Virus record (IMG/VR): IMGVR_UViG_3300012201_000009
Coordinates: 1 to 23,493 of that record
From: a virus
Direction: 5' to 3' (one strand)
Length of the DNA: 23,493 bases
In this document: one piece after another, positions 14,060-21,368 of the stretch
Layout: the number at the start of each line of letters is the position of its first letter
Position numbering within the stretch: the stretch's first letter is position 1
The notes under the pieces: generated by a model
The model's input: the letters and a program-made list of their open reading frames with translations, nothing else
The model's database searches: none
What the model was told of the DNA's origin: nothing
Position numbers and translations under genes: made by a program

Positions 14060-15584
14060 CTAAGATCACCCACGCTCCCGGCTCGCCCGCACCATACGGC
14101 GCCTTGACCGACTGCACGTACATCGCCTCGCTGACCGCCACCACGGGCGAGATGTCCACCCCCGACTTCTTCCGCCCCCACGCCTTGCCCGCGTCGCCGA
14201 TGTCGCGGGTCGTCGCCCCGGCCAGCGCCAGCGTCAGGTCGTCCTGGCTGCGGTGCTTCAGCGACGTCGCGTCGTCGTCGGTCACCGCGTCGAAGAACAG
14301 CGAGTACGACTGGGCGACCATGCTGGCGTCCAGGATCATCACCTCGGCCGCCAGGTTCTCCTCCGCCAGCGCGTCCCGCAGATCTTCCGCAATCGACTCC
14401 TCGTGCGACTTGTCGGAGATACCGACTGCGACCACGTCATGGCGCTGGCAGATCGCCACGACCCGCTTGATCGTCCAGTTCGTGCCGCCCTGGTAGTCGG
14501 CGACCTCCACATGCCACAGCCCGTCCGGCCGCCACCCCGCCAGGCCGATCGCCGCCGCGCCCCGGTCCCCGGCGAACACCACCGCCAGGGACACCTGCCC
14601 GCCGTCAGTCTCGGACTCCATGTCGACCGCGCCCGCCCACTGGAGCAGCGGGATCACGACCGAGTCCCCGGCGGGCTTGTCATGCCAGCCCATCCGCTCC
14701 CGGCCGAACACCTTCGGCGCCCAGCCGCGACGTTCTGTCGCGATATGCTCCATGCTGATCCGCCGGCCCATCGCCGGGTTCGCAGTCTGCCAGCACTTCG
14801 GGTCGTCGCAGCCGCAGCCCCGTGTCTCCCGCGCGTGGTCGCACTTGACGCCCCTGGCGCACGCCACCTCCGGGTCCGGGGCGCAGAACTCGACGTACAC
14901 CAGCCGACTCTCAGCCGCCGCCACCGCCGGGTCCGAGCACGCCGCCCGGCCCCGCCGCACCAAGTCGTGCAGAACCTCGGACTCCTCATGCGCCGCGCTC
15001 GACCCCGTCACCACCTGCGGGTCGCCGTGCATCGACCGGGCCGCCAGCGTCGGCATCAGCCCGGAGACGTGGCTGTTCTTCACCTTCCAGCCCTCGTCCA
15101 GGATGATCTTCTCGCCGGTCAGGCCCGCGCCGCCGTCCGGCGTCCGGGTCTTGAACAGCAGCCGCGCCCCCGACTTCAGGCCGATCTCCTGGTCCCGCTC
15201 GCCCCGGTGAACGTAGCGGACCTGCCGCCGGAGGAACGCCGCGCCGCTGATGATCTGGTCAAGGTCGTGGAAGTGCCCGGCGATAACATCCCACTCCTGC
15301 CCGGTCCACACCACCGGGTCGTCGCCGAACAGGAACGTCCAGCCCAGCGCGGCCTGCTTCTCCACCGCCGTCTTGAAGTTCTGCCTGGCGCCGATCAGGA
15401 CCGTCTCATAGGCCACCGACCGGCCGAACCGGTCCCGGCCGAAGATCGCGTCCAGGCACAGCCGCTGCTCGCCGTCCGGCCCGTACCCCGCCTGCGCGCA
15501 CAGGTCCGCCACCTGGTCGCCGTCGGTGTAGTCGTACGACGGGATGTGGCACCAGGCCGGCTCAACCAGCGTCAGCGCGCTCAC
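13794..15584 (-). CDS. Terminase large subunit (functional end probably near 14060)
   Basis: This is the motor ATPase and nuclease that packages DNA through the portal. It starts at GTG 15584 behind GGGGAG with very short spacing. Seen motifs: an atypical Walker A GARQNFKTA (65-73), Walker B IILDEG (160-165), coupling motif VTGSSA (192-197), a Cys-rich insert (about 234-264), and a C-terminal RNase-H-like nuclease region (VSLAVVFAGDR at 331-341, VAVGISDKSHEES, SQDDLTLALAGA). The usual length is about 500 residues, which matches residue 507 at WVIL. Beyond it the frame continues 88 more codons as Gly/Ala/Arg-rich sequence across the membrane protein gene, which reads as out-of-frame translation. 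The stop may have been lost through one extra base. Confidence 0.94.
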   Translation of the reverse strand: MSALTLVEPAWCHIPSYDYTDGDQVADLCAQAGYGPDGEQRLCLDAIFGRDRFGRSVAYETVLIGARQNFKTAVEKQAALGWTFLFGDDPVVWTGQEWDVIAGHFHDLDQIISGAAFLRRQVRYVHRGERDQEIGLKSGARLLFKTRTPDGGAGLTGEKIILDEGWKVKNSHVSGLMPTLAARSMHGDPQVVTGSSAAHEESEVLHDLVRRGRAACSDPAVAAAESRLVYVEFCAPDPEVACARGVKCDHARETRGCGCDDPKCWQTANPAMGRRISMEHIATERRGWAPKVFGRERMGWHDKPAGDSVVIPLLQWAGAVDMESETDGGQVSLAVVFAGDRGAAAIGLAGWRPDGLWHVEVADYQGGTNWTIKRVVAICQRHDVVAVGISDKSHEESIAEDLRDALAEENLAAEVMILDASMVAQSYSLFFDAVTDDDATSLKHRSQDDLTLALAGATTRDIGDAGKAWGRKKSGVDISPVVAVSEAMYVQSVKAPYGAGEPGAWVILGGGALGAEAVAGVAAAGAVAGGGGAAGRARPDGGRAGAEEPARAGVGGTGPGRGADGAGRRGAGRDVVPGPDADRRGRGGGRVGAGAG

Positions 15585-15617
15585 GTCTCCCCATCAGCGC
15601 GCCCGTGCCCTCCTGCG

Positions 15618-15809
15618 CTACCAGCCGATGCTGTCGAACTCCCCGCGCTTCGCCCCGTGCGTGAACGCGGCCCACTCCGACTCCGTGAACCGCAGCACCG
15701 GCCCGTCCGGGTCCTTGCTGTCCCGCAGCGCCACACCGCCCTCGGGCAGCGCCGCGACCTCGACGCAGTTGCTGTTGCTGAACGACAGGCTTGACTTGAC
15801 CCACTCCAT
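15618..15809 (-). CDS. DUF397 protein, 63 aa
   Basis: The start is ATG 15809 with GGAGAGG nine bases upstream; two earlier in-frame ATGs lack proper spacing. The protein matches the DUF397 pattern: WVKSSLSFSNSNCVEVA, GGVALRDSKDPDGPVLRF, then EWAAFTHGAKRGEFD. In Streptomyces and relatives, DUF397 proteins usually accompany a helix-turn-helix regulator and act with it in development or toxin-antitoxin-like regulation. Here no such regulator is adjacent; the gene lies between the two terminase subunit genes on the same strand, likely host-derived cargo. Family assignment is strong, role in the phage is unknown. Confidence 0.88.
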   Translation of the reverse strand: MEWVKSSLSFSNSNCVEVAALPEGGVALRDSKDPDGPVLRFTESEWAAFTHGAKRGEFDSIGW

Positions 15810-15860
15810 GTGCAGCATCCTCTCCAGTGAAACTTGCACCGAGAGGCTAGCAGGTTCGCG

Positions 15861-16259
15861 TCACCGGGCGCTGGCGCGCTGCTCACGCCGCTTCGCCACC
15901 TCATCCCGCCCCTGCTGCACCGGGTCATCCGGCGCCGCGTTCGCCAGCGCCCGGCTCATCGCCGACGAGTATTCCCGCGCCAGCGCGGCCAGCGCAGCCC
16001 CGCCCTCACCGCCCCGGTCCAAAGCCTCCGCCAGCTCCAGCGCCACCAGCCCCGCCGCGCTGCCCTCCCGCCGCGCCAACTTGAGCTCGCGCAACGTCGC
16101 CGCCTGGATCCGCCTCCGCCCCCGCCCCGGCGGTGCCGCAGGCCGCCCCGGCGGCCTCGGCGCGATGTGCGCACGATACCGGCACCGGTCCGAACAGAAC
16201 CGCTTACGGCCCCGGGCAGCGAACCTGACGCTGCAACCCGGCCCCTCGCACGACTTCAC
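15861..16259 (-). CDS. Probable terminase small subunit with N-terminal zinc finger, 132 aa
   Basis: The start is taken as GTG 16259; a TTG at 16283 would add eight residues. The N-terminus has CEGPGC and FCSDRC about 13 residues later, a four-Cys zinc-binding pattern. The rest is charged and helical (ATLRELKLARREGSAAGLVA, LAALAREYSSAMSRALANAAPDDPV), ending in a basic stretch. This helical pattern and position, one gene upstream of the large subunit and downstream of an HNH gene, resemble small terminase subunits of actinobacteriophages. It would recognise the packaging site. The call rests on context and composition more than on diagnostic residues. Confidence 0.65.
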   Translation of the reverse strand: MKSCEGPGCSVRFAARGRKRFCSDRCRYRAHIAPRPPGRPAAPPGRGRRRIQAATLRELKLARREGSAAGLVALELAEALDRGGEGGAALAALAREYSSAMSRALANAAPDDPVQQGRDEVAKRREQRASAR

Positions 16260-16271
16260 AGCCCGATCGTA
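16257..16271 (-). promoter_or_regulatory. Possible -10 element for leaderless small-terminase transcript
   Basis: TACGAT (16271-16266) fits the actinobacterial TANNNT -10 pattern and ends six bases before GTG 16259, which has no convincing ribosome binding site. That spacing would give a leaderless mRNA. No clear -35 is present. Confidence 0.25.
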
Positions 16272-16328
16272 CGGCCCGCCCAAACGTTGACGACCGTGAC
16301 CACGGACGCACGCTGGCTGTGGGCGGAG

Positions 16329-17186
16329 TCAATGGAGCGGTGGACGGAATGCACTATTTGCCCGAATGGCCCGGGCTGTCGCCAACCGCTCTTCGCGCGT
16401 TGATGCAAGCGGGATGTCGGCGAAGACATCGCCGTACCGATTTAGCCGATGGTAGTGGGGGGCGCAGCAACCCCGGCCGAATGATCCTTTGGCACTGCAT
16501 CCTGTAACCCGGCAAGTCTGACCACGCGGGCGCTTCGGCTTCAAGTGGCGGGCGGTGATGCATGACGCGCATGTCGTGCTGTTCGCTCTTGCTTTCTTGA
16601 TCACACTGCCACACATGCATATGCGTATCGGGTCGTGCAACGGGCAGCGCCTAGCAGTGATTCTCTCGCCACAGATATCGCAGTAGCGGGGTCTGCGTTC
16701 GGGCCTTGGCCTGGCTTCTAGGTCTGCGCCGAAGTCGAGGATGCCCTGCAGGTCGGGCGTGTTGCCTCGTGCCATGTTGCAGCCGAGGTGTGCTGCCCGC
16801 TTGTTGAGCGCGGTGTCTGAGCCGCCGTGTGAGAGGGGCACGATGTGGTCGATGCTGGGTGAGCGCAGGTGCGGGTACTTGTAGGTCTTGCCTATGCGCT
16901 TGCGGCAGATGCCGCAGATCCAGCGATCCCGGTCCCTGACCTCATCGTCGGTGACGCCGTCGTACCCTGCGGCGTTCAGCCACATCCGCCGCTTGCGGGC
17001 TTTGGCGAGCGCCTTGGTCGCACGCTGCTCGGGTGCCTGTGCAAGCCGGCCTTGGCTGTTGCGCCAGCTAGTTGCGCAGGACTTGGAGCAGAACCGCTGC
17101 GGCGGCTTGCCTCTTGTCCTTGATCCTGGCGTGTAGATGACATGGCAGTCCGGCCACTCGCATTCGCGTGGCTCGCGCTTGCTCAT
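16329..17186 (-). CDS. HNH endonuclease with several zinc-binding motifs
   Basis: Starting at ATG 17186 (GTG 17192 also possible), the product is about 285 residues. Order of parts: an N-terminal zinc finger (CEWPDCHVIYTP then RFCSKSC), an HNH core (ICGICRKRIG, SIDHIVPLSHGGSD, LGCNMARGN), a second Cys cluster (YCDICGERI, CPLH, CMCG, CASC), and a C-terminal CxxxGC...RGCCAPHYHR.NRYGD motif often seen in homing-type nucleases. HNH proteins beside terminase genes take part in cos-end packaging in HK97-like phages, but the extra DNA-binding fingers also fit a free-standing homing endonuclease. The GC content at its 3' end is lower than in its neighbours, which hints at separate acquisition. Confidence 0.88.
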   Translation of the reverse strand: MSKREPRECEWPDCHVIYTPGSRTRGKPPQRFCSKSCATSWRNSQGRLAQAPEQRATKALAKARKRRMWLNAAGYDGVTDDEVRDRDRWICGICRKRIGKTYKYPHLRSPSIDHIVPLSHGGSDTALNKRAAHLGCNMARGNTPDLQGILDFGADLEARPRPERRPRYCDICGERITARRCPLHDPIRICMCGSVIKKARANSTTCASCITARHLKPKRPRGQTCRVTGCSAKGSFGRGCCAPHYHRLNRYGDVFADIPLASTREERLATARAIRANSAFRPPLH

Positions 17187-17276
17187 GGGCACATCGTCCC
17201 GTACGCCACCGACGGTCCATGTTATCGTGCAGGTCAGCGGGGACTGGCATGAATACGCCGTACTTGCCCATCGTAA

Positions 17277-18071
17277 TCAGCCATCCAAGGCCGGGTCTGC
17301 GGTCAGGGCCGCCAGCCTGGCTGCTTGCCAGGCTGGTTCGCATCGGGCGCGCAGGTCATCGGTGAGGCGGCTTCCTGGGGGCAGGGCGGACAGGATGTGG
17401 TCGGCCTCGCTGGGCGTGTGCCTGTAGGGGCGGTACTTGCCGCAGAGGGCACACCTACCGTAGTCGCCCCGCTCGGTGAGCGGGTCGTCGCAGTGGCATG
17501 TCTCGTGGGCACTGGCCACGGTGTCGCAGCCGTGGTGGTACAGGCCGGGTTCGCCTTTCCGCCAGGGTGACCTGGGGGCGTCCTGCTGGCGGCTTATGTT
17601 GACGGGGTCGTGCTTGCGGGAGGGCCCGCCGCACCAGGCGCAGCGGGTGAGGAGCCATCTGCGTGCGGCCTGCCAGGGGTGGACCTGGATCTGCCAGTGG
17701 TGCACGTGCCAGCGCCAGGCCCTGTGCCGCCTGGTGGTGTAGGTGCCGTCTGCCTGGCGGGTGCGGGTGTAGTGCCGGCAGACCTCGCCTGAGTCGCGCC
17801 CGCCGGGCTCGGCATGCCAGACCGTGAGCAGGGGCGGCCACCAGTAGTCGCGGCCGGCGAGCCGCCAGTGTGACAGGTAGGAGGAGGGCCGCCACCAGGG
17901 GAACGGGCCGTCGGGGTGCGGCGGGTCGTGTTCCCGGCAATACGCCGTGTGCTGGTGGTTCAGGCGAATCCGCCAGCGCACGCCGTCGGCCCGGGTGCCG
18001 GTTGCGGGCAGGCTGCTGCGCGACGGCCAGGGGCGGCGGACGGTGAACGCGACGACGAGCGGGTCGTGCAC
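17277..18071 (-). CDS. Conserved Cys/His/Trp-rich phage protein, 264 aa
   Basis: It starts at GTG 18071, five bases after the upstream TAG. The N-half is unusually rich in Trp, His and Arg (FPWWRPSSYLSHWRLAGRDY, WRWHVHHWQIQVHPWQAARRW). Zinc-type pairs follow: CAWCGGPS, CHC, CALCG. I recall proteins with HDPLxVAF and RCAWCGGxSRKxDPVN motifs in many Streptomyces phages, annotated only as hypothetical. It is probably a metal-binding protein, perhaps nucleic-acid binding. No catalytic motif is evident. Confidence 0.75.
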   Translation of the reverse strand: MHDPLVVAFTVRRPWPSRSSLPATGTRADGVRWRIRLNHQHTAYCREHDPPHPDGPFPWWRPSSYLSHWRLAGRDYWWPPLLTVWHAEPGGRDSGEVCRHYTRTRQADGTYTTRRHRAWRWHVHHWQIQVHPWQAARRWLLTRCAWCGGPSRKHDPVNISRQQDAPRSPWRKGEPGLYHHGCDTVASAHETCHCDDPLTERGDYGRCALCGKYRPYRHTPSEADHILSALPPGSRLTDDLRARCEPAWQAARLAALTADPALDG

Positions 18072-18076
18072 GAGGG

Positions 18077-18265
18077 CTAGTCCATGCCAGGCGCGAAGCT
18101 GCCTTCGTGCAGGGTGGGGGTGCCGAGGGCTTCGGCGTTGGCTTCGGTGATGGCGAGCCGTTCAGCGACGGATTCGTGCATCTCCTCGGCGCAGCCGGCG
18201 GTGTCGGGGCCGTCGGGGACGGGTTCGGGTTCCTCGTGGGTTACGGCCATGAACGCTGGGTCCAT
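18077..18265 (-). CDS. Small acidic protein, 62 aa, unknown
   Basis: ATG 18265 is preceded by a strong TAGGAGG site six bases upstream. The protein is Glu/Pro-rich (EEPEPVPDGPDTAG) with a short helical middle (ESVAERLAITEANAEALG). It ends five bases before the next gene. It has no recognised domain; the good ribosome binding site is the main support. Confidence 0.6.
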   Translation of the reverse strand: MDPAFMAVTHEEPEPVPDGPDTAGCAEEMHESVAERLAITEANAEALGTPTLHEGSFAPGMD

Positions 18266-18314
18266 GTTGTACCTCCTACAGGTCGCGGCTGGCGATGCCG
18301 TTGGTCCGGCGATT

Positions 18315-18638
18315 TCACTCGGGCAGGTCGGCGGCGATCATGCGCAGGGACATGATCGCGGCGAGCACGACTGGGGGCAGCAGGTTGTCGCTGTCCTCAA
18401 GCTGCTGGGCGATCTTGCGGAGCTTGCCGGGGATGCCCTGGCTGGCGACGTCGCGGCGGCGGACGATGACGATCTCGTCGGGCCGGTAGATGTGCTCGGC
18501 CTGGTCGTTGCGGATGCGGTAGCCGACGATCTCGTACGCGTGGGCCTCGGCCTGGCACTGGGTGCAGAGCTGCGGTCCGCCGCAGCGGGCCTTGGCGCCG
18601 TCGGGGCGGGGTTCGACGTGGCCGTGCGGCCCGATCAT
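18315..18638 (-). CDS. Small phage protein with Cys pair, 107 aa
   Basis: The start is ATG 18638, overlapping the upstream TGA as ATGA; the longer upstream frame is the shadow of that gene. The N-terminus has RCGGPQLCTQCQAEAH, a possible zinc knuckle. A central basic/acidic part (YRPDEIVIVRRRDV) follows, then a C-terminal amphipathic helix (KLRKIAQQLEDSDNLLPPVV and on). It is part of the accessory gene train. I cannot assign a function. Confidence 0.65.
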   Translation of the reverse strand: MIGPHGHVEPRPDGAKARCGGPQLCTQCQAEAHAYEIVGYRIRNDQAEHIYRPDEIVIVRRRDVASQGIPGKLRKIAQQLEDSDNLLPPVVLAAIMSLRMIAADLPE

Positions 18639-18865
18639 TCGCCGCACCGAATAACCGCCATGTCCCGCACGTCGTCGAGGACCGCGAACGTCAGGCCGCG
18701 CGCCGCACCCCACTTCCTGATCCGGTCGGCCTGGTCGGCGGGGAGCCGCCGGTTGAAGGCGATCACGAGGACGTCGCCGGGCTTGACGATCGCCGCCTTG
18801 TCAGGGGTGATCTCGGCCGGCAGGCGCATGCCGTCGTCGTGGCGGCGGATCGGGATCTCAGCCAT
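18635..18865 (-). CDS. Small phage protein with KPGDVLVIAF motif, 76 aa
   Basis: ATG 18865 overlaps the end of the upstream gene by eight bases and the stop forms ATGA with the next gene. The signature KPGDVLVIAFNRRLPADQADRI is one I recognise from small proteins common in actinobacteriophage early regions. The motif resembles the RPKPGDVLILVCD of the gene at 19758-20009, so the two may share ancestry. The fold is probably a small alpha/beta domain. Function unknown. Confidence 0.68.
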   Translation of the reverse strand: MAEIPIRRHDDGMRLPAEITPDKAAIVKPGDVLVIAFNRRLPADQADRIRKWGAARGLTFAVLDDVRDMAVIRCGE

Positions 18866-19226
18866 TCGCCGGCTCGCTCTGGTGCAGCGGCGTCACTTCT
18901 GCCGATCCTGCCGCGTCCCGCTCGGCCAGCAGCCAATACGTCTTTCCGCCATCGCCGGAGAACGCTGTCGAGTCGCGCTTGTTCTGCCACATCGGGTGAC
19001 CGCCTGACTCCTTCGTACGGTCCATCCACTCGCCGGGGTCATCAGTGAGCGGGCTCAGCGCGCGGAATTGCAGCAGCTCGTGCAGGACCGGGATGGCGAC
19101 GCTTGCGCTGCCGCCTGAGTGCCCGGCGGACGCGAACTCGGTGATGACCCGGCAGTACCAGTCGATCACGCCTGGTTCCTCGCCGATGCGCTGCAGCTCG
19201 TGGCGGGCGTGTTCAACCAGGTTCAC
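18858..19226 (-). CDS. Conserved actinobacteriophage protein, 122 aa
   Basis: The start is GTG 19226, because GGAGAGG lies six bases upstream; an earlier GTG at 19241 overlaps that site. The sequence NLVEHARHELQRIGEEPGVI, GHSGGSASVAIPVLHELLQF, LTDDPGEWMDR and SGDGGKTYWLL matches a small protein I have seen in many mycobacteriophage and Streptomyces phage genomes, with unknown function. It overlaps the upstream gene by 14 bases. The helical first half and WxxxRxSxxFS-like end are typical of the family. Confidence 0.78.
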   Translation of the reverse strand: MNLVEHARHELQRIGEEPGVIDWYCRVITEFASAGHSGGSASVAIPVLHELLQFRALSPLTDDPGEWMDRTKESGGHPMWQNKRDSTAFSGDGGKTYWLLAERDAAGSAEVTPLHQSEPANG

Positions 19227-19761
19227 TGGCAGCCTCTCCACCGGTCCAGGTGAAGATTTTCGTGCCGTCCTGCTCGACGGACTCCTCCACGTAGTGCGGG
19301 GCCTTCGCCGTGGCCGCCGGGACGCCGCCGCCCCACCCGGACGACACCTCCCCCGCCGGGCCAGGCTCGCTCAGGTGCGACGGCCCGATGTAGAAGTCGG
19401 TCACGTCGGCGGGGAACCGCAGCGTCTGGCCGTCCATCGGCCCGCCGGCGAACCGGACCGCGACGCCGCGCCGGGTCATCGCCTTCTGCTCGGGTGCGGG
19501 CAGCGGCTTCGGCCACACCTGGCCGTGCTCGTCGCGCAGCGGCTCACGGGCCGGGTCCGGATAGTCGATGCGGATGATCTCCGGGGCGTTGCCGCCGCCG
19601 AGGGCCTGCTCGATGCGCTGCCCCGGCGCGAGGGTGAACTTGCAGGCAACCAGCCCGCAGCGGGCGCAGTACAGAACCAGGTCGGTGCCGTGGGAGACGG
19701 CCTTGAACTCCTCGCCCGTGCACCGGCACGCCACCTGGACGACCTCCGGGGGCTGGTTCAT
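19213..19761 (-). CDS. Phage accessory protein with N-terminal Cys cluster, 182 aa
   Basis: The start is ATG 19761 in an ATGA overlap. Residues 10-40 have CRCTG and LYCARCGLVACKF, a zinc-ribbon-like arrangement. A second part (GVAVRFAGGPMDGQTLRFPADV, then FYIGPSHL) resembles the small 'GGPxDGxxxxxP' domain found in phage and bacterial hypotheticals. The C-terminus includes TKIFTWTG. Two domains of unknown function appear to be joined here. No enzymatic assignment is justified. Confidence 0.68.
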   Translation of the reverse strand: MNQPPEVVQVACRCTGEEFKAVSHGTDLVLYCARCGLVACKFTLAPGQRIEQALGGGNAPEIIRIDYPDPAREPLRDEHGQVWPKPLPAPEQKAMTRRGVAVRFAGGPMDGQTLRFPADVTDFYIGPSHLSEPGPAGEVSSGWGGGVPAATAKAPHYVEESVEQDGTKIFTWTGGEAASEPG

Positions 19762-20009
19762 GGCAGCGCCCACACGCCGGCGGGGGGCTCGGTGCCCTCG
19801 CGGGCGTACTTCTCGTACAGGCAGGCCAGCCCTTCCTCCAGGATCGCCGACCAGCCGTGCTCGGGTGCGGTGACTTCCGCGAACGTGTTCAGGGCCATGG
19901 TGACCCAGGCGGTGGCGCCCTTGGCGTCGCAGACCAGGATCAGGACGTCGCCGGGCTTCGGCCGGGGAGCCGGGATCGTCACGTGCGGGTCAACGTCGAT
20001 AGTGATCAC
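19758..20009 (-). CDS. Small phage protein with KPGDVLILVCD motif, 83 aa
   Basis: The start is GTG 20009, in a GTGA overlap with the upstream stop; the longer upstream extension is the shadow of that gene. After a short beta segment (ITIDVDPHV) comes RPKPGDVLILVCDAKGATAW, similar in position and form to the 76-residue protein encoded at 18635-18865. The C-terminal half is helical and ends WALP. Likely a paralogue of that gene, of unknown function. Confidence 0.65.
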   Translation of the reverse strand: MITIDVDPHVTIPAPRPKPGDVLILVCDAKGATAWVTMALNTFAEVTAPEHGWSAILEEGLACLYEKYAREGTEPPAGVWALP

Positions 20010-20242
20010 GGGCCGGCCTCCGGGGGCAGGTTCGGGCCGAAGCCGAACGCGGCAGCGTTCACCGGCACCCGGTGCGCCGGCTGCCACGACGAGCTGACCT
20101 GGGCGGCTGTCGTGCTGACCTCGCCCTGCGCCTTCGCTGGCTCAGCAGGCTCGGGCTTGGCAGACTCGGGCTGGAGGGCCGCCCAGAGCATGTTCCCCAT
20201 GGCATCCCACAGCTTGCGGAACTGCTGCTCCGAAACAGGCAT
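20006..20242 (-). CDS. Small Pro/Ala-rich protein, 78 aa, unknown
   Basis: It starts at ATG 20242 and ends with TGA overlapping the next GTG. The N-terminus is an amphipathic helix (EQQFRKLWDAMGNMLWAALQ), followed by a disordered Glu/Pro/Ala linker and a C-terminal FGFGPNLPPEAG. There is no visible ribosome binding site. TAGACT (20255-20250) lies seven bases before the ATG, the geometry of an actinobacterial leaderless start. Confidence 0.55.
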   Translation of the reverse strand: MPVSEQQFRKLWDAMGNMLWAALQPESAKPEPAEPAKAQGEVSTTAAQVSSSWQPAHRVPVNAAAFGFGPNLPPEAGP

Positions 20243-20255
20243 GGCGGCAAGTCTA
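20243..20255 (-). promoter_or_regulatory. Possible -10 element (TAGACT) for leaderless transcription
   Basis: TAGACT fits TANNNT and ends seven bases before ATG 20242, which lacks a ribosome binding site. It lies in the only gap of about 100 bases in this gene train (20243-20343). No -35 match is seen. Confidence 0.25.
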
Positions 20256-20343
20256 CGTCAGTACGCTTGAGCCCGTGCGCCCCAGGCAAGGCCACTACCA
20301 GCGCGACACGTCTCCAAGTGCGACCCGCCTAGCCGGGGGCGTC

Positions 20344-20682
20344 TCACCATCTCGTATACGTTCCGCGCTTCGGCGTGAATGCGGCGCGGATGGCGTTACC
20401 GACCTGCGCACCGTGGCTGCGGTTGCACGCCCGGTACGACAGCCGCTTGACCTGCGGCCCGCCGAACCGGCGCCCCGGGTAGTCGTCCAGGTCGAGCACT
20501 GCGGAGCGGGGTTTGCCGTCCACCCAGTAGACGAACGCCCGCCACATCGGGTGGTAGACGCCGCGCAGCTCGCACCGGAAACACGGGTCGCCGTCAGCCA
20601 GGGCGCTCAGGGCCTTAGCGCGGGCAGCCTGGTGGGCGCCGCCGAGGCCGCGCTCAGCGGTCGGCCAGCGCGGCGCAGCCAT
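20344..20682 (-). CDS. HNH-like small protein, possibly degenerate, 112 aa
   Basis: ATG 20682 overlaps the upstream TGA by one base. The arrangement CFRC, then LDLDDYPGRRFGG, then LSYRACNRSHGAQVGN resembles small HNH proteins of actinobacteria and their phages, where the last motif is usually LSHRxCNRxxGA. Here the His is Tyr, and only one Cys pair is clear, so activity is doubtful. An N-terminal helix (HQAARAKALSALADG) precedes it. It may be an inactive or DNA-binding derivative. Confidence 0.6.
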   Translation of the reverse strand: MAAPRWPTAERGLGGAHQAARAKALSALADGDPCFRCELRGVYHPMWRAFVYWVDGKPRSAVLDLDDYPGRRFGGPQVKRLSYRACNRSHGAQVGNAIRAAFTPKRGTYTRW

Positions 20683-20969
20683 CAGTCCGGCCAGCAGGCC
20701 AGGTGGGTGTACTGGTCATGGCGGCCCCCGATGACGTAGATGACCGTCCGGTCGCGGGCGTTGATGACGAGCCGGCAGCCTTTCCACTCGTCGCCCGGGT
20801 CACAGCCCCGGTTCGTGACGTCGAAACGCGACCACGGCCACTCCTCCGCAGGAAAGGGGCCCGCCGCCATGATCCCCATCAGCTCGTCACCGACCAGGAT
20901 GACCGGGCCAGCCCTGGCGACAGTGACCCACCGCTCGCCGCTGTCCGCATCGAAGTGCGCTGTGACCAC
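20682..20969 (-). CDS. Small conserved phage protein, 95 aa
   Basis: The first usual start codon is GTG 20969. The same frame stays open upstream to the TGA of the nuclease gene at 21066, with plausible coding sequence (PNPCALKGFPIGEC) but no ATG/GTG. The C-terminal RLVINARDRTVIYVIGG followed by ACWPD resembles small actinobacteriophage proteins ending in 'xEWPD'. Because the open frame continues in phase with the nuclease gene, an upstream unusual start such as CTG cannot be excluded. Confidence 0.6.
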   Translation of the reverse strand: MVTAHFDADSGERWVTVARAGPVILVGDELMGIMAAGPFPAEEWPWSRFDVTNRGCDPGDEWKGCRLVINARDRTVIYVIGGRHDQYTHLACWPD

Positions 20970-21349
20970 GCACTCGCCGATCGGGAACCCTTTCAGGGCG
21001 CACGGGTTCGGCTGCGCTCCCGATGTTGCACGCTGAACCGGCGGCTTGTCAAACCCCGCGCCCGCTCACCCGGCCATCGCCACGGCGTTGCCCGAGGCCA
21101 GCATCAGGGCCGCGAAGTCGCTGCCGTCAGGCAGGGTGAGCGTCCCGTCCCACCGGCCTCCGTACTTGTCCCAGGAGTGCGACACGGCGGTGACCATGGT
21201 ACCGGGCGGGCACACCTGCACCGCGTAGGCCAGCGCCGCCTTCCCCGCGTCGGTGGACAGTTCGGGAGCGTTGATGCCCCAGATGCGGCACGAGAGCTGC
21301 GGGCGCCCGGACAGGGTGTACGCGGCGGCGCGGATGGCGAAGCCCAGGT

Positions 21350-21358
21350 CTGTAATAT
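21350..21358 (+). promoter_or_regulatory. AT-rich junction with possible -10 (TAATAT) for the HNH gene
   Basis: TGTAATAT at 21351-21358 is conspicuously AT-rich in this GC-rich DNA and contains TAATAT, near-consensus for a -10 box, reading toward the HNH gene 62 bases downstream. CTGTA at 21350-21354 recurs at the other element boundary (22059-22063). No clear -35 is seen. Confidence 0.3.
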
Positions 21359-21368
21359 GTCCACGTGG

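Noticed and set aside
17068-17343. Minus-strand 91-codon frame with plausible MGKYGVFMPV start
   Set aside because: It overlaps the zinc-finger N-terminus of the HNH gene in another frame; that HNH frame has convincing Cys motifs, so this is most likely a shadow or at most a short leader.
21351-21358. Programmed -1 ribosomal frameshift as the explanation of the nuclease gene
   Set aside because: The site has no X-XXY-YYZ slippery pattern and the extra bases coincide with the element junction, so mutation or a scar is favoured.
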